A stretch of 64,000 nucleotides of DNA, from the NCBI GenBank assembly GCA_023151115.1, contig JAKLJP010000020.1, forward strand, positions 62,001 through 126,000. The letters are read 5' to 3'. Position 1 is the first letter of the stretch. Each line of letters begins with the position of its first letter. Below, one piece after another: positions 29,425-38,357 of the stretch. Position numbers and translations under genes: made by a program. The stretch is from Anaerolineae bacterium (GTDB lineage Bacteria; Chloroflexota; Anaerolineae; 4572-78; J111). The notes under the pieces are model-generated. The model was not told the DNA's origin and searched no databases. It saw only the letters and a program-made list of their open reading frames with translations.

Positions 29425-29452
29425 ATAGCCGGGTCAAGCTTGACCCGGCTAT
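29425..29452. repeat. 28-bp perfect palindrome between sod and Rieske genes
   Basis: atagccgggtcaag and its exact complement meet without a loop. It can act as a terminator for the sod transcript or as an operator upstream of the Rieske gene; there is no long T run. Confidence 0.65.
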
Positions 29453-29489
29453 ATCTTATTTATTTAACAAATTCCGAGCTTTGGCTAAA

Positions 29490-29565
29490 ACAGACAAGAT
29501 TTACAGGATTAACCTTTTGGTCAATTTTATCTTGTAAATCTTACCGTAGATCCTGTCGAGAAACA
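29490..29565. repeat. Word-like hairpin, family 'aagatttacaggatt'
   Basis: acaagatttacaggatt on the left and tcttgtaaatctt...gatcctgtc on the right pair imperfectly, just past the sod stop. Confidence 0.65.
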
Positions 29566-29600
29566 AAAAAACTCCGAACTGAGGTGTTTAGCAAAGCAAC

Positions 29601-30227
29601 CTATTTCGCCGCAGCGTAATTTTTGGCAACTTGATCCCAGTTGACCACATTCCACCAGGCGGCGATGTAATCGGGCCGGCGGTTTTGGTAGTTGAGGTAA
29701 TAGGCATGCTCCCACACGTCGAGGCCCAGAATCGGCGTGCCTTCGCAGCCGGCAATGGCTTTGCCCATCAGCGGGTTATCCTGGTTGGCCGTAGAGACCA
29801 CTTCTAATTTGCCGCCGTTGACCACCAGCCAGGCCCAGCCGCTGCCAAAGCGGCCTACCCCGGCTTTGGCAAACTGCTCTTTGAAGCTGGCAAAGGAGCC
29901 AAACGTGGCATTGATGGCCGCGCCCAAATCGCCGCTCGGCTCACCCCCTCCATTGGGACTCATTAACTGCCAGAACATCGAATGGTTTAAGTGTCCGCCA
30001 CCATTGTTACGGACTGCGGTGCGAATATTTTCAGGAACAGAATTTAACCCTTTGATCAAATCCTCGATACTTTTGCTTTGTAAGTCAGCCTGACCTTCTA
30101 AGGCCGCATTCAAATTATTGATATAGGCCTGGTGATGCTTGCCGTGATGAATTTCCATCGTCCGGGCATCAATATGCGGCTCCAACGCATTAGAAGCATA
30201 GGGCAGCGCAGGTAATTCAAAAGCCAT
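29601..30227 (-). CDS. Superoxide dismutase (Fe/Mn family)
   Basis: A 208-residue cytoplasmic enzyme that converts superoxide to hydrogen peroxide and oxygen. [35 protein letters not shown] and [15 protein letters not shown] carry the metal ligands and family signature. A Gln in NQDNPLM, supplied from the C-terminal domain, is the manganese-type arrangement, so Mn is the more likely metal. AGGAG precedes the start. It shows that the organism meets oxygen. Confidence 0.95.
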   Translation of the reverse strand: MAFELPALPYASNALEPHIDARTMEIHHGKHHQAYINNLNAALEGQADLQSKSIEDLIKGLNSVPENIRTAVRNNGGGHLNHSMFWQLMSPNGGGEPSGDLGAAINATFGSFASFKEQFAKAGVGRFGSGWAWLVVNGGKLEVVSTANQDNPLMGKAIAGCEGTPILGLDVWEHAYYLNYQNRRPDYIAAWWNVVNWDQVAKNYAAAK

Positions 30228-30556
30228 AACTAAACACTCCTTTTTCTATAAAAAATTTATTGTTATTAAAGTTAGGCAGTTGAAACGACGAAGAAGAAAT
30301 GGAAATTTGGAATGGAAGCAGTATTCTCTCAGGTGTAGGGGATGGTTATTATAGACATGGCCTTAAGGCTTGTCAAAAATTTTTAATCAAACCGCCTTTC
30401 TTGATAGGGAAATCCTTTTCTGTTACAATGCGGCCCTAATGAAGTTGACTGCAAGCAAAATTTGGTAAAGCCTGGAAGGTTGGAAGATTGGAAGGTTGGT
30501 AATATTTTCCAGCCTTCCAATCTTCCCAAATTATCGAGTTATACGGAGGAAGACAT
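30228..30556. other. 329-bp divergent gap
   Basis: It holds the promoters of sod (leftward) and of the epimerase gene (rightward), of which no clear boxes are visible, and a hairpin repeat at 30472-30533. Confidence 0.4.
30472..30533. repeat. Word-like hairpin, family 'ggaaggttgg'
   Basis: ggaaggttggaagattgg is matched by ccttccaatcttcc; the same family as 19366-19425, 20 bases before the next gene. Confidence 0.75.
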
Positions 30557-31510
30557 ATGCGCGTTGTAATTATTGGCGGGGCGGGTCACGTAGGCACTTA
30601 TTTAACCCCACGCCTGGTTGAAGCCGGGCATGAAGTGATTAACATCAGCCGCAGTCAGCGCGGCCCTTATCAACCCCACGCGGCCTGGAAATTGGTGCAG
30701 CAGGTGGTGGCCGACCGCGAAGCCGAGGACAAGGCGGGGACTTTTGGCCAACGGGTGCAGGCGTTGCAGCCGGATGTGGTCATTGATATGATCTGCTTCA
30801 CCCTGGAGAGCGCGCAGCAGTTGGTGGCGGCCCTCAGAGGGCAGGTGCAGCACTTTCTGCATTGCGGCACCATTTGGATTCACGGTCCCACCGTGCAACC
30901 GCCAACTACAGAGGAACAGCCCCGCCGTCCCTTCGGCGATTATGGGATTCAAAAAGCGGCGATTGAAGCTTATTTGCTCGACGAGGCGCGGCGCAATGGG
31001 TTTCCGGCTACCAACCTCCACCCTGGGCATATTGTCGGACCGGGTTGGGCGCCGTTGAACCCTGCCGGTCACTTCAATCCCCAAGTGTTTGCACAAATAG
31101 CCCGAGGCGAACCTATCACCTTACCCAACCTGGGTTTGGAAACCGTCCATCACGTCCATGCCGATGACGTGGCCCAGGCTTTTATGCAGGCTATCGCCAA
31201 TCGCAGTGTGGCTGTCGGCGAGAGTTTTCACGTGGTTTCTCCGGCGGCGCTAACGCTGCGCGGTTATGCCGAGTCCATGGCGGCCTGGTTTGGTCAACCG
31301 GCTAACTTGCGATATTTGCCCTGGGAAGAGTGGAAAACCACCGTTTCCCCGGAGGAAGCTGAGGCCACCTGGGATCATATCGCTCACAGCCCGTGTTGCA
31401 GTATTGCCAAAGCGCAGCGGCTGCTCGACTACCGGCCCCGTTACACCTCCTTACAAGCCGTTTACGAAGCAGTGAGCTGGCTGTTTGAACACGGCGTAAT
31501 TCGAACATAA
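30557..31510 (+). CDS. NAD-dependent epimerase/dehydratase family protein
   Basis: A 317-residue extended short-chain dehydrogenase. VVIIGGAGHVGTYLTPRLVE (3-22) binds the nucleotide, the catalytic Tyr-Lys pair is in YGIQKAAIE, and HCGTIWIHG gives the Ser/Thr strand. Relatives change the configuration of, or dehydrate, sugar nucleotides; the substrate is not clear here. CGGAGGA precedes the start. Monocistronic. Confidence 0.85.
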   Translation: MRVVIIGGAGHVGTYLTPRLVEAGHEVINISRSQRGPYQPHAAWKLVQQVVADREAEDKAGTFGQRVQALQPDVVIDMICFTLESAQQLVAALRGQVQHFLHCGTIWIHGPTVQPPTTEEQPRRPFGDYGIQKAAIEAYLLDEARRNGFPATNLHPGHIVGPGWAPLNPAGHFNPQVFAQIARGEPITLPNLGLETVHHVHADDVAQAFMQAIANRSVAVGESFHVVSPAALTLRGYAESMAAWFGQPANLRYLPWEEWKTTVSPEEAEATWDHIAHSPCCSIAKAQRLLDYRPRYTSLQAVYEAVSWLFEHGVIRT

Positions 31511-31637
31511 GCCGAAAATCATCCTGAATACCCCCAAAATTTAATCTAATTGACGAGTTGAAACGGGTGCGGTACAATGCTGTTCATATTGGGTAGCTTG
31601 GAGTGTCTGGTCAAGTTACCTGTGAATGGTTTATAAA

Positions 31638-31691
31638 GCGTGGTGCGTAGTGCGTGGTCCGTTTTCTACACACTACACACCACGCACCACG
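31638..31691. repeat. Word-like hairpin, family 'gcgtggtgcgtagtgcg'
   Basis: cgtggtgcgtagtgcgtgg on the left and cacactacacaccacgcacc on the right pair around a T-rich loop, just upstream of the next gene. Confidence 0.8.
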
Positions 31692-31726
31692 TTTCACTAT
31701 GTATTCTCGTAACTGGGGAGGTTACT

Positions 31727-32014
31727 TTGATCAACCATACCTGCTTCAAATGCAAGCGCCGCTTTGAGTTGGACCCGGTTTTTGTGGGCTTTGAGTTAGG
31801 CAAGTTGAAAAAGAAAAATCCTAACTACTATCAGGCCATCTGTCCGGCTTGCCGGGCGATCAACAAGGTTTCGATCAGCCAGATGCAGGCCGATTTGGAC
31901 GGTGTGGCCGAAGAGGTTAAGACGATGCTGGCCGAGCACGAAGAGAATCAGGCGAAGGCTAAAGCCGAGCAGCAAGCTAAGAATAGAGAAAAGGCCAAAG
32001 CTGTAAAGAAGTAA
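31727..32014 (+). CDS. Small zinc-ribbon protein with charged coiled-coil tail
   Basis: A 95-residue protein. Two CxxC knuckles (CFKCKRRFEL and ICPACRAI) form a zinc ribbon; residues about 60-95 are a charged helix rich in Glu, Lys and Ala. The start is read as TTG at 31727, because GGGGAGG stands at 31715-31721 and the frame upstream is translated repeat. The stop is directly followed by the CinA-NMNAT start, so the two genes are co-translated. The function is unknown; RNA or protein binding is plausible. Confidence 0.65.
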   Translation: MINHTCFKCKRRFELDPVFVGFELGKLKKKNPNYYQAICPACRAINKVSISQMQADLDGVAEEVKTMLAEHEENQAKAKAEQQAKNREKAKAVKK

Positions 32015-33163
32015 ATGGATTTAACTCTTGCCGACCTGGAACAAGCCATCAAAGCCATCCACGCCACACCGGAAAAGGTGGTAATTGAATTTGCCGGAGC
32101 CGGGGCGCAGGCGCTGGCCTGGCTGCACGGGGTGGCCGGCTCGTCGCGCACGGTGCTGGAAGCGACCGATCGTTATGTGGCCTCGTCGCTGATTAACCTG
32201 ATCGGCTTCAAGCCGGAGCAGTTTACTTCGCCGTTGGTGGCGCGGGCCATGGCCACCAAAGCTTACATCCGGGCGCGCCAACTGGTCCCGCTGGACACGC
32301 CGGTAGCCGGAATTGGTTCGACCGCCACCATTGCCACCGACCGGGCCAAGCGCGGCGACCATCGCTGCTGCGTAGCGGTCTGCGATGCTCACGGCGTTAC
32401 GTCTTATGCCCTGACCCTGAGCAAAGGCCGGCGGACCCGCCAGCAGGAGGAAAACCTGGTCAGCCTGCTCATTCTGCGGGCGGTGGCCGGAGTCTGCGGT
32501 GTGACCGGTCTGCCTGAGCCAACCTTACTGGGCGATGAAGCCTTTGTGGAGCATTTTGAGCCGATTGACCTGGTGGCCCGGCTGCTGGCCAATGAGGTGG
32601 GGTGGGTGGCTGTAGCCCCGAATGGCCGGATGACCACCGGCGAAATTTTGCCGCATGTGGCCCTGCTGCCCGGCTCGTTTAACCCTTTGCACCATGCCCA
32701 TCAACAGTTAGCCAGGGTGGCCGCCCAGATTTTGGGCCAGGAAGTCTATTTTGAGCTGTCGTTAACCAATGCCGATAAAGCGCCGATCAGCTTGGAGGAA
32801 GCGCAGTCGCGGGTGGCCCAGTTTGCCGGCCTGGGTACGATTGTGCTGTCTCGCGCCCCGCTGTTTAGCCAGAAGGCCAAAGTTTTTCCGCACAGCGTTT
32901 TTGTGCTGGGCATAGATACGGTCGAGCGGCTGATTGACCCGCGCTTTTATCACAACAACCCGGCTGAAATGTTGACTTCGCTCAAGCAGTTACGCACCGC
33001 CGGCTGTCGTTTTTTGGTGGCGGGTCGGCTGCGAGGCCATCATTTTCTCACCTTGCAAGATTTGGAACTGCCCAACGGCTACCGCGAATTGTTTGAAGAA
33101 ATCCCCGATTTTCGCATGGACATCTCTTCCACTGCCATTCGGGAGGGAAGTGTGGGACACTAA
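32015..33163 (+). CDS. CinA-like / nicotinamide-nucleotide adenylyltransferase-like fusion
   Basis: A 382-residue two-domain protein. Residues 1-165 resemble the C-terminal domain of CinA/PncC, the NMN deamidase (GIGSTATIATDRAKRGDHR at 99-117). Residues about 215-380 are a cytidylyltransferase-like nucleotidyltransferase with GSFNPLHHAH (220-229) and ISSTAIR near the end, as in NMN/NaMN adenylyltransferases. The fusion could remove the amide from NMN and adenylate the product in NAD salvage. Which substrates each half still uses is inferred. It overlaps nothing but abuts the zinc-ribbon gene. Confidence 0.75.
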   Translation: MDLTLADLEQAIKAIHATPEKVVIEFAGAGAQALAWLHGVAGSSRTVLEATDRYVASSLINLIGFKPEQFTSPLVARAMATKAYIRARQLVPLDTPVAGIGSTATIATDRAKRGDHRCCVAVCDAHGVTSYALTLSKGRRTRQQEENLVSLLILRAVAGVCGVTGLPEPTLLGDEAFVEHFEPIDLVARLLANEVGWVAVAPNGRMTTGEILPHVALLPGSFNPLHHAHQQLARVAAQILGQEVYFELSLTNADKAPISLEEAQSRVAQFAGLGTIVLSRAPLFSQKAKVFPHSVFVLGIDTVERLIDPRFYHNNPAEMLTSLKQLRTAGCRFLVAGRLRGHHFLTLQDLELPNGYRELFEEIPDFRMDISSTAIREGSVGH

Positions 33164-33261
33164 CAGGGTAGCAGGGTCGCAGGGTAGCAGAGAATGAAAA
33201 TGAGGCGAGGAGGCGAGGACACGAGGACGCGAATCGCTTTGCGTCCTCGCCTCCTCGCCTC
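33163..33261. repeat. Two word-like repeats: 'gtagcaggg' and 'gaggcgagg'
   Basis: acagggtagcagggtcgcag (33163-33193 region) is followed by a perfect 19-bp inverted repeat of gaggcgagg words (33202-33220 with 33243-33261). A single-stranded copy of the second is at 42661. Confidence 0.8.
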
Positions 33262-33303
33262 ACGTGTCATCGCATCTTTATTTTAGGAGTCACATAACAT
33301 TCA

Positions 33304-33972
33304 ATGAGCCGCCAGGAAGAAATTTTAGATGGACTGTACGAAAACACCCTCGATGGCAACGCCGAGCCGGTTAAGGCGCTAGTCAAGGAGGGGCTGGAGC
33401 TGGGCATGGACCCGCTCAACCTGCTCTTCGACGCGCTCATCCCGGCCCTGGAAGAAGTGGGCCGGCTGTTTGAGCAAGGCGAATATTTTGTGCCGGAAAT
33501 GTTGATTGCCGCCCGCGCCATGCAGGGAGCGATGGACATCCTCAAACCGCTGCTGCTCTCTAACGCCGATGTGCAGATTGGCACCTATGTGATGGCGACG
33601 GTCAAAGGGGACATCCACGACATCGGCAAAAATTTGTGCAACATCATGCTCGAAGGGGCCGGGTTCAAGGTGGTTGATCTGGGGGTCAACTGCCCGCCGG
33701 AAAAATACATCGCGGCGGTCATCGAGCACAAAGCCGAAATTGTGGGCATGAGCGCCTTTTTGACCACGACCATGCCCATGTTCAAAAAGAACATCGAAGC
33801 CTTCAAAGAAGCGGGCCTGCGCGACAAGGTCAAAATCATGGTCGGCGGCGCGCCGGTCACGCAGGAGTACTGCGAGGTCGTCGGCGCGGATGGTTACGCC
33901 CCCGATGCCAGCTCGTGCGTGCGGCTGGCCAAGCAGTTGCTGGCGGAGTTGAAGGAGAAGCAGGCGGCTTGA
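33304..33972 (+). CDS. Corrinoid (B12-binding) methyltransferase protein
   Basis: A 222-residue cobalamin carrier, as in MtbC, MttC and MtgC. Residues 1-90 form the B12-binding cap helix bundle and 93-215 the Rossmann-like domain with the cobalt-ligand motif DIHDIGKN (103-110, His105) and VDLGVNCPP. It would shuttle a methyl group between a substrate methyltransferase and an acceptor. No methyltransferase gene is adjacent. A link with methylated amines from the betaine module is possible but unproven. Confidence 0.9.
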   Translation: MSRQEEILDGLYENTLDGNAEPVKALVKEGLELGMDPLNLLFDALIPALEEVGRLFEQGEYFVPEMLIAARAMQGAMDILKPLLLSNADVQIGTYVMATVKGDIHDIGKNLCNIMLEGAGFKVVDLGVNCPPEKYIAAVIEHKAEIVGMSAFLTTTMPMFKKNIEAFKEAGLRDKVKIMVGGAPVTQEYCEVVGADGYAPDASSCVRLAKQLLAELKEKQAA

Positions 33973-34089
33973 TTGTTGTTGGGCGGCTGTCATTGCAACT
34001 AACCAGGATTGGATTGCCCCAAAACCATTAACCTGCAAGAATGATGATATGAACGAAATTAATCTTTTTTCATAACTGGCTAAAATTTG

Positions 34090-34191
34090 AACGCAGATGA
34101 CGCAGATGCGACTGATTTTCGCTGATTTTGCTAATTTTTTACAAATTTCTGCGCAATCTGCGTTTATCAGCGTTTATCTGCGTTCTATTTA
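34090..34191. repeat. Word-like hairpin, family 'cgcagatgacgcagat'
   Basis: Second copy of the family at 13856-13945: gaacgcagatgacgcagat, then tctgcgtttatcagcgttta and related words. It fills the gap before the nucleotidyltransferase gene. Confidence 0.8.
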
Positions 34192-34206
34192 AAAAGCGCA
34201 AAGGTG

Positions 34207-34746
34207 ATGTTCAAAGAACCAATGCAAAAAAACGAACCCGAAATGACGGCCAGTGATGTCGTGGAGATAATCCGGCTTTTCAATCAGCACCAGATAAATT
34301 TTTATCTGGATGGCGGCTGGGGGGTTGATGCTTTGCTCGGAGAACAAACCCGGCCGCACGCCGATCTGGATATCGCGGTTCAGCACAAGGATGTGGCCCG
34401 GATACGGGCGCTGCTGGAAGCGAGAGCCTACCAGGATGTGCCGCGCGATGATACCAGGGAGTGCAATTTTATCCTGGGAGATGACCAGGGGCGTCAAATA
34501 GATATTCATTCCTATACCTTTGATGCGGCGGGCAACCTTGTTTTTGGCATACCGTATCCGTTTGACTCCCTCACCGGGACGGGTTCGGTAAAGGGACATC
34601 AGGTCAAATGTATTTCGCCGGAATGGCTGGTGAAGTTTCATACGGGGTATCAACTTGATGAAAATGATTATCACGATGTTAAACTCCTCTGCCAGCGGTT
34701 TGGTCTCGAAATGCCCGCGGAGTACGCAGAGTTTGAGATAACCTGA
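34207..34746 (+). CDS. Nucleotidyltransferase, lincosamide/aminoglycoside adenylyltransferase-like
   Basis: A 179-residue protein with the fold of LinA/Lnu and related antibiotic nucleotidyltransferases. LDGGWGVDALLGE and HADLDIAV hold the GG and the two metal-binding Asp residues; IDIHSYTFD is the later acidic strand. It could adenylate a small hydroxylated compound. Whether it gives antibiotic resistance cannot be told; environmental relatives often have unknown substrates. Start set at ATG 34207; a GTG three bases earlier and an ATG at 34222 are alternatives. Confidence 0.78.
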   Translation: MFKEPMQKNEPEMTASDVVEIIRLFNQHQINFYLDGGWGVDALLGEQTRPHADLDIAVQHKDVARIRALLEARAYQDVPRDDTRECNFILGDDQGRQIDIHSYTFDAAGNLVFGIPYPFDSLTGTGSVKGHQVKCISPEWLVKFHTGYQLDENDYHDVKLLCQRFGLEMPAEYAEFEIT

Positions 34747-34781
34747 ATCTTTGCTTGGGATTCGTATTTTTTGAAAATAAC

Positions 34782-34866
34782 TGTCATGCCACTGCGAGAC
34801 CGAAGGTCGAAGCAGTCTCCAGTCCGCGAGCCGGGGATTGCTTCGGCCTACGGCCTCGCAATGACA
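34782..34866. repeat. Inverted-repeat element, family 'tgtcatngcgaggcc'
   Basis: An 85-bp element framed by tgtcat and atgaca with internal gaccgaaggtcgaagcag and gcttcggcctacggcctcgc. Its style matches a class of repeats found in many environmental bacteria. Confidence 0.8.
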
Positions 34867-34882
34867 TTTGCTCCCTCTCTAT

Positions 34883-34957
34883 TTGACACTTATATTTTTT
34901 TGCCCTATAATAGTTTCGATTTCTTACGAAACTTTTGTTTTGCGAGACATTTCGAAA
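34883..34957 (+). promoter_or_regulatory. Perfect consensus promoter with TTTCG-type operator sites
   Basis: TTGACA (34883-34888), a 17-bp spacer and TATAAT (34906-34911) match consensus exactly. Two bases later comes the inverted repeat gtttcg/cgaaac (34913-34918, 34927-34932) and then the palindrome tttcgaaa (34950-34957). TTTCG half-sites are typical for DeoR/GlpR-type repressors, so autocontrol by the next gene is likely. Confidence 0.8.
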
Positions 34958-34975
34958 GCTACGCTGGAGTGGCCG

Positions 34976-35746
34976 GTGGGCAAAGAACATCGCCTGGCTG
35001 AACGAAGAAAAGATATTCTGGCAGTTTTGGAGCAGGAAGGCCAGCTTTCTGTCTTGGACTTGAGCGCCCGCTTCCAGGTGTCCGAAGTTACCATTCGCCA
35101 GGATTTGCAGGCGTTGAGCCAGCAGGGTTTTTTATTACGCACCCGCGGCCGGGCCGTAGCCACCAGCGCCATGCCCGAATTTTCCTTCGATGTACGGCAG
35201 CAGCAGTTTTCAGCCCAAAAAGCGCGCATCGGTCAGGCCGCCGCCCGGCTGGTTAGCGCCGGCGACACCATTATCCTCGACGCCAGCACTACCGCTCAAG
35301 CGGTCATCCCCTATCTCAAAAATTTATCCGAACTCACCGTTATTACCAACGGACTTAAGGCCGCCCTCAGCCTGCTCGACGCGCCGCAGATTCAGGTCAT
35401 TCTGCCCGGTGGTAATTTGCGCCGCGAGTCCATCTCACTCATTGGCCGGATGCAGGATGACCTGCTGGCCGGGGTCAATGTCCAATGGGGATTTTTTGGC
35501 GCGCGCGGTCTGACGGTTGAAGAGGGTCTGACCGATGTCAATCTCAACGAAGTTACCATGAAGGCGGCCATGGTCGCCCGCTGCCGCCGCGTAGTTGGGC
35601 TGGTTGACTCGCGTAAGTGGGGCAATGTGGCCGCCGCCACCTTTGCCCCCCTGGATCAACTGGACATGCTCATCACCGACTCTGACGTGCCCCAGGAAAT
35701 GGTTTACCAACTCCGGCAGCGGCAGGTCGAGGTGGTGGTGGTGTAG
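34976..35746 (+). CDS. DeoR-family transcriptional repressor
   Basis: A 256-residue repressor: N-terminal winged helix (RRKDILAVLEQEGQLSVLDL, then VSEVTIRQDL) and a DeoR sensor domain for a sugar phosphate (DTIILDASTTAQAVIPYL, VILPGGNLRRESISLIG). The start is read as GTG 34976, which has GGAG at 34966-34969 and gives the usual family length; the upstream frame covers the promoter itself. It precedes transporter B, in the order seen for rhizobial rhamnose operons (rhaR, then T, P, Q, S). Confidence 0.88.
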   Translation: MGKEHRLAERRKDILAVLEQEGQLSVLDLSARFQVSEVTIRQDLQALSQQGFLLRTRGRAVATSAMPEFSFDVRQQQFSAQKARIGQAAARLVSAGDTIILDASTTAQAVIPYLKNLSELTVITNGLKAALSLLDAPQIQVILPGGNLRRESISLIGRMQDDLLAGVNVQWGFFGARGLTVEEGLTDVNLNEVTMKAAMVARCRRVVGLVDSRKWGNVAAATFAPLDQLDMLITDSDVPQEMVYQLRQRQVEVVVV

Positions 35747-35754
35747 TTTAATAA

Positions 35755-35788
35755 GGAGATTGGAGATTATTAAGAATCTCCAATCTCC
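35755..35788. repeat. Inverted repeat, family 'ggagattgg'
   Basis: ggagattggagatt (35755-35768) and its exact complement (35775-35788) form a hairpin 9 bases after the DeoR stop and 40 before the ATPase start. Confidence 0.85.
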
Positions 35789-35827
35789 TCTCACCAAATC
35801 TATAACGCAGTAGAAATAACACTTATT

Positions 35828-37336
35828 ATGGCCAACAACCCAATCCTTGAAATGACCCACATTAGTAAATCCTTCGCCGGGGTGCATGCGCTGCGGGACG
35901 TGCGGTTTGACCTGCAGCCCGGCGAGGTGCACGCCCTGCTGGGCGAAAATGGGGCGGGCAAGTCCACCTTGATTAAAATTATCACCGGGGTCCACCACCC
36001 GGATACCGGCGAAATTCGGCTCAACGGCCATGCGGTCACGTTTGCCAATCCCCTCGAAGCCCGCCAGCGGGGCATTGCTGCTATTTACCAGGAGCCAAGT
36101 CTCTTCCCCGATTTGGACATTGCCGAGAATATTTTTGTGGGCCGCCAACCGACCAGGACCGCTGGGCAGGTGGCCTGGGGCGACATGTACCGCGAAGCCA
36201 CCGCCTTACTCAGTTCGTTGGGGGTGCAGCTCGACCCCAAAACAAAGGCCCGCAACCTGAGCGTGGCCCAGCAGCAGATGGTCGAAATTGCGCGGGCGCT
36301 GTCCATCCACGCCAAGATATTGATTATGGACGAGCCGACCTCCTCGCTGACCCTGGCCGAAGTGGCCGATTTGTTCCGCATCACCCGCCAACTGCGCGAA
36401 GCGGGCACGGCCATTGTCTTTATTTCCCATCGCCTGGAAGAACTGCTGGAACTGGCCGACCGGGTGACGGTGCTGCGCGATGGCGCTTATGTGGACACTC
36501 AGCCCATGTCGGAGGTAACTACAGCTCGGCTGATCCAGATGATGGTCGGCCGCACCCTGGATGATCTGTTCCCCAAAGTGGCGGTTGAACCCGGCCCAAC
36601 CGTTTTGCAAGTCGAAAATTTAAGCCGGGCCGGTGTTTTTCAGAATATCTCTTTTGAGCTGCGCCAGGGCGAAATCCTGGGCATGGCCGGGCTGGTGGGC
36701 GCGGGGCGCACCGATGTGGCGCGGGCCATTTTTGGGATTGCCCCGGCCACCGGTGGCGCCATCAAAATCAACGGCCAGCCGGTCCACATTACCAGCCCCC
36801 AGCAGGCCATGAGTCTGGGGCTGGCCTACGTGCCGGAGGACCGGCAGCATCACGGCCTGGTGCTGCCCATGGCCATTTGTGATAACATCACCCTGCCCAT
36901 TCTGGCGGAGTTTGCCCACGCCGGCTGGATGGATTACAGCAAAGAACGGCAAAATGCCCGGCAGGCCGCGTTGAAACTGGAAGTCAAAGCCGCCGGTATC
37001 TGGCAAAAGGCGCGCGAGCTTTCGGGCGGCAACCAGCAAAAGGTGGTGCTGGCCAAGTGGTTGAACACCCAGCCGCGTATTCTCATTCTGGATGAGCCGA
37101 CGCGCGGCATTGATGTCGGCACCAAGGCGGCGGTACACGGCCTGATGAGCCAATTGGCGGCGCAGGGTATGGCGATTTTGATGATTTCGTCGGAGCTGCC
37201 GGAAGTGCTGGGCATGAGCGACCGCATTCTGGTGATGCGTGAAGGCCACCTGACCGGCCAGTTCAGCCGGGCCGAGGCCACGCAGGAAAAAATTATGGCG
37301 GCGGCTACCACAGCCGTCTATTCAATTCAGGGATGA
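35828..37336 (+). CDS. Sugar ABC transporter B, ATP-binding protein (CUT2)
   Basis: A 502-residue double ATPase. Domain 1: [39 protein letters not shown]. Domain 2: [39 protein letters not shown]. Together with the two permeases and the binding protein in the order ATPase-permease-permease-binding protein, behind a DeoR gene, it resembles RhaT of the rhamnose transporter. The true sugar is not proven. No strong ribosome site is seen before the ATG. Confidence 0.94.
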   Translation: MANNPILEMTHISKSFAGVHALRDVRFDLQPGEVHALLGENGAGKSTLIKIITGVHHPDTGEIRLNGHAVTFANPLEARQRGIAAIYQEPSLFPDLDIAENIFVGRQPTRTAGQVAWGDMYREATALLSSLGVQLDPKTKARNLSVAQQQMVEIARALSIHAKILIMDEPTSSLTLAEVADLFRITRQLREAGTAIVFISHRLEELLELADRVTVLRDGAYVDTQPMSEVTTARLIQMMVGRTLDDLFPKVAVEPGPTVLQVENLSRAGVFQNISFELRQGEILGMAGLVGAGRTDVARAIFGIAPATGGAIKINGQPVHITSPQQAMSLGLAYVPEDRQHHGLVLPMAICDNITLPILAEFAHAGWMDYSKERQNARQAALKLEVKAAGIWQKARELSGGNQQKVVLAKWLNTQPRILILDEPTRGIDVGTKAAVHGLMSQLAAQGMAILMISSELPEVLGMSDRILVMREGHLTGQFSRAEATQEKIMAAATTAVYSIQG

Positions 37337-37340
37337 CATT

Positions 37341-38357
37341 ATGACCAGACAAACCCTCAAAGCTGAGAAACCCGGTCTTTGGTTTACCCTGGCCGCCTCG
37401 CGCGAGTCGGGCATCATTGTTTTTATTGTCCTGCTGGTGATTTTGGTCAGCTTGCGCAGCGGCTCCGCCTTTTTGAGCTTTGATAATTTCCGCGATATTT
37501 TGCTCAATATCTCTATCCTGGCGATTGTGGCCCTCGGGCAGACGATGGTCATCATCACTCGCGGCATTGATTTGTCGGTCAGCTCAATCATTGGCCTGGT
37601 AGCGATGATGGTTGCTTTCACCATCAAGGCTAACCCGGAGCTTTCGCCGGTGCTGGCGGTGGTGCTGGGTATGGCCCTGGGTACGGTGCTGGGCAGCGTC
37701 AACGGCCTGTTGATTACGGCCGGTAAAGTGCCGCCGATTATTGCCACCCTGGGCACGTTGAGCATTTACCGGGGGGCGGTCTTTATGTACAGCCAGGGCA
37801 CCTGGATCAACGCCTTTGAACTGCCGCAGCCGTTCAAACTGCTCTCAAAAGGCACGCCGCTGGGCCTGCCCAATCTGGTTATTTTTGCCCTGGTGGTGGC
37901 GGCTATTATTTACTATTTTCTCAATTACACCCGCCTGGGCCGCGATATTTACGCCGTCGGCAGCAACCCGGCGGCGGCTGAGGTGGCCGGTATTCGGGTG
38001 CAGCGCATTATTTTTATGGTTTATCTGCTGTCCGGCTTGTTGAGCGGTCTGGCCGGGGTGTTGTGGGCGTCGCGCTTTGAGTCGGCCCAAACCAATACCG
38101 CCCTCGGTTTTGAGCTGCAAACGGTGGCGGCCTCGGTGGTCGGTGGGGTCAATATTTTTGGCGGCAGCGGCACAGTGACCGGGGTGCTGTTGGGGGCGTT
38201 CTTGTTGGGCATCATCAACAACGCTTTGACCCTGGTGCGGATTTCGCCGTTCTGGCAGTTGGCGGCGCAGGGCTTGTTGATTTTGCTGGCCGTTGTCGTT
38301 GACTCCTTTATTTTGCGCCGCGTCCAGCGCACTTTGACTGTGAGGAAAACCGCATGA
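37341..38357 (+). CDS. Sugar ABC transporter B, permease 1
   Basis: A 338-residue permease with about ten membrane segments, TMVIITRGIDLSVSSIIGLV as family motif and YAVGSNPAAAEVAGIRVQR in the cytoplasmic loop. In rhamnose-type systems it corresponds to RhaP. It ends in ATGA overlapping the start of permease 2, so the two halves of a heterodimeric channel are made together. Confidence 0.93.
   Translation: MTRQTLKAEKPGLWFTLAASRESGIIVFIVLLVILVSLRSGSAFLSFDNFRDILLNISILAIVALGQTMVIITRGIDLSVSSIIGLVAMMVAFTIKANPELSPVLAVVLGMALGTVLGSVNGLLITAGKVPPIIATLGTLSIYRGAVFMYSQGTWINAFELPQPFKLLSKGTPLGLPNLVIFALVVAAIIYYFLNYTRLGRDIYAVGSNPAAAEVAGIRVQRIIFMVYLLSGLLSGLAGVLWASRFESAQTNTALGFELQTVAASVVGGVNIFGGSGTVTGVLLGAFLLGIINNALTLVRISPFWQLAAQGLLILLAVVVDSFILRRVQRTLTVRKTA

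Noticed and set aside
34207..34746. Calling the nucleotidyltransferase an antibiotic-resistance gene
   Set aside because: The fold is shared by many chromosomal enzymes; there is no mobile context or close identity that I can show.
34868..34975. Longer N-terminus for the DeoR regulator
   Set aside because: Those codons cover the -35/-10 promoter and operator; GTG 34976 gives the normal length with a ribosome site.
35435..36148. A minus-strand frame spanning the DeoR end and the ATPase start
   Set aside because: It runs antisense across two genes and a hairpin; there is no domain in the translation.
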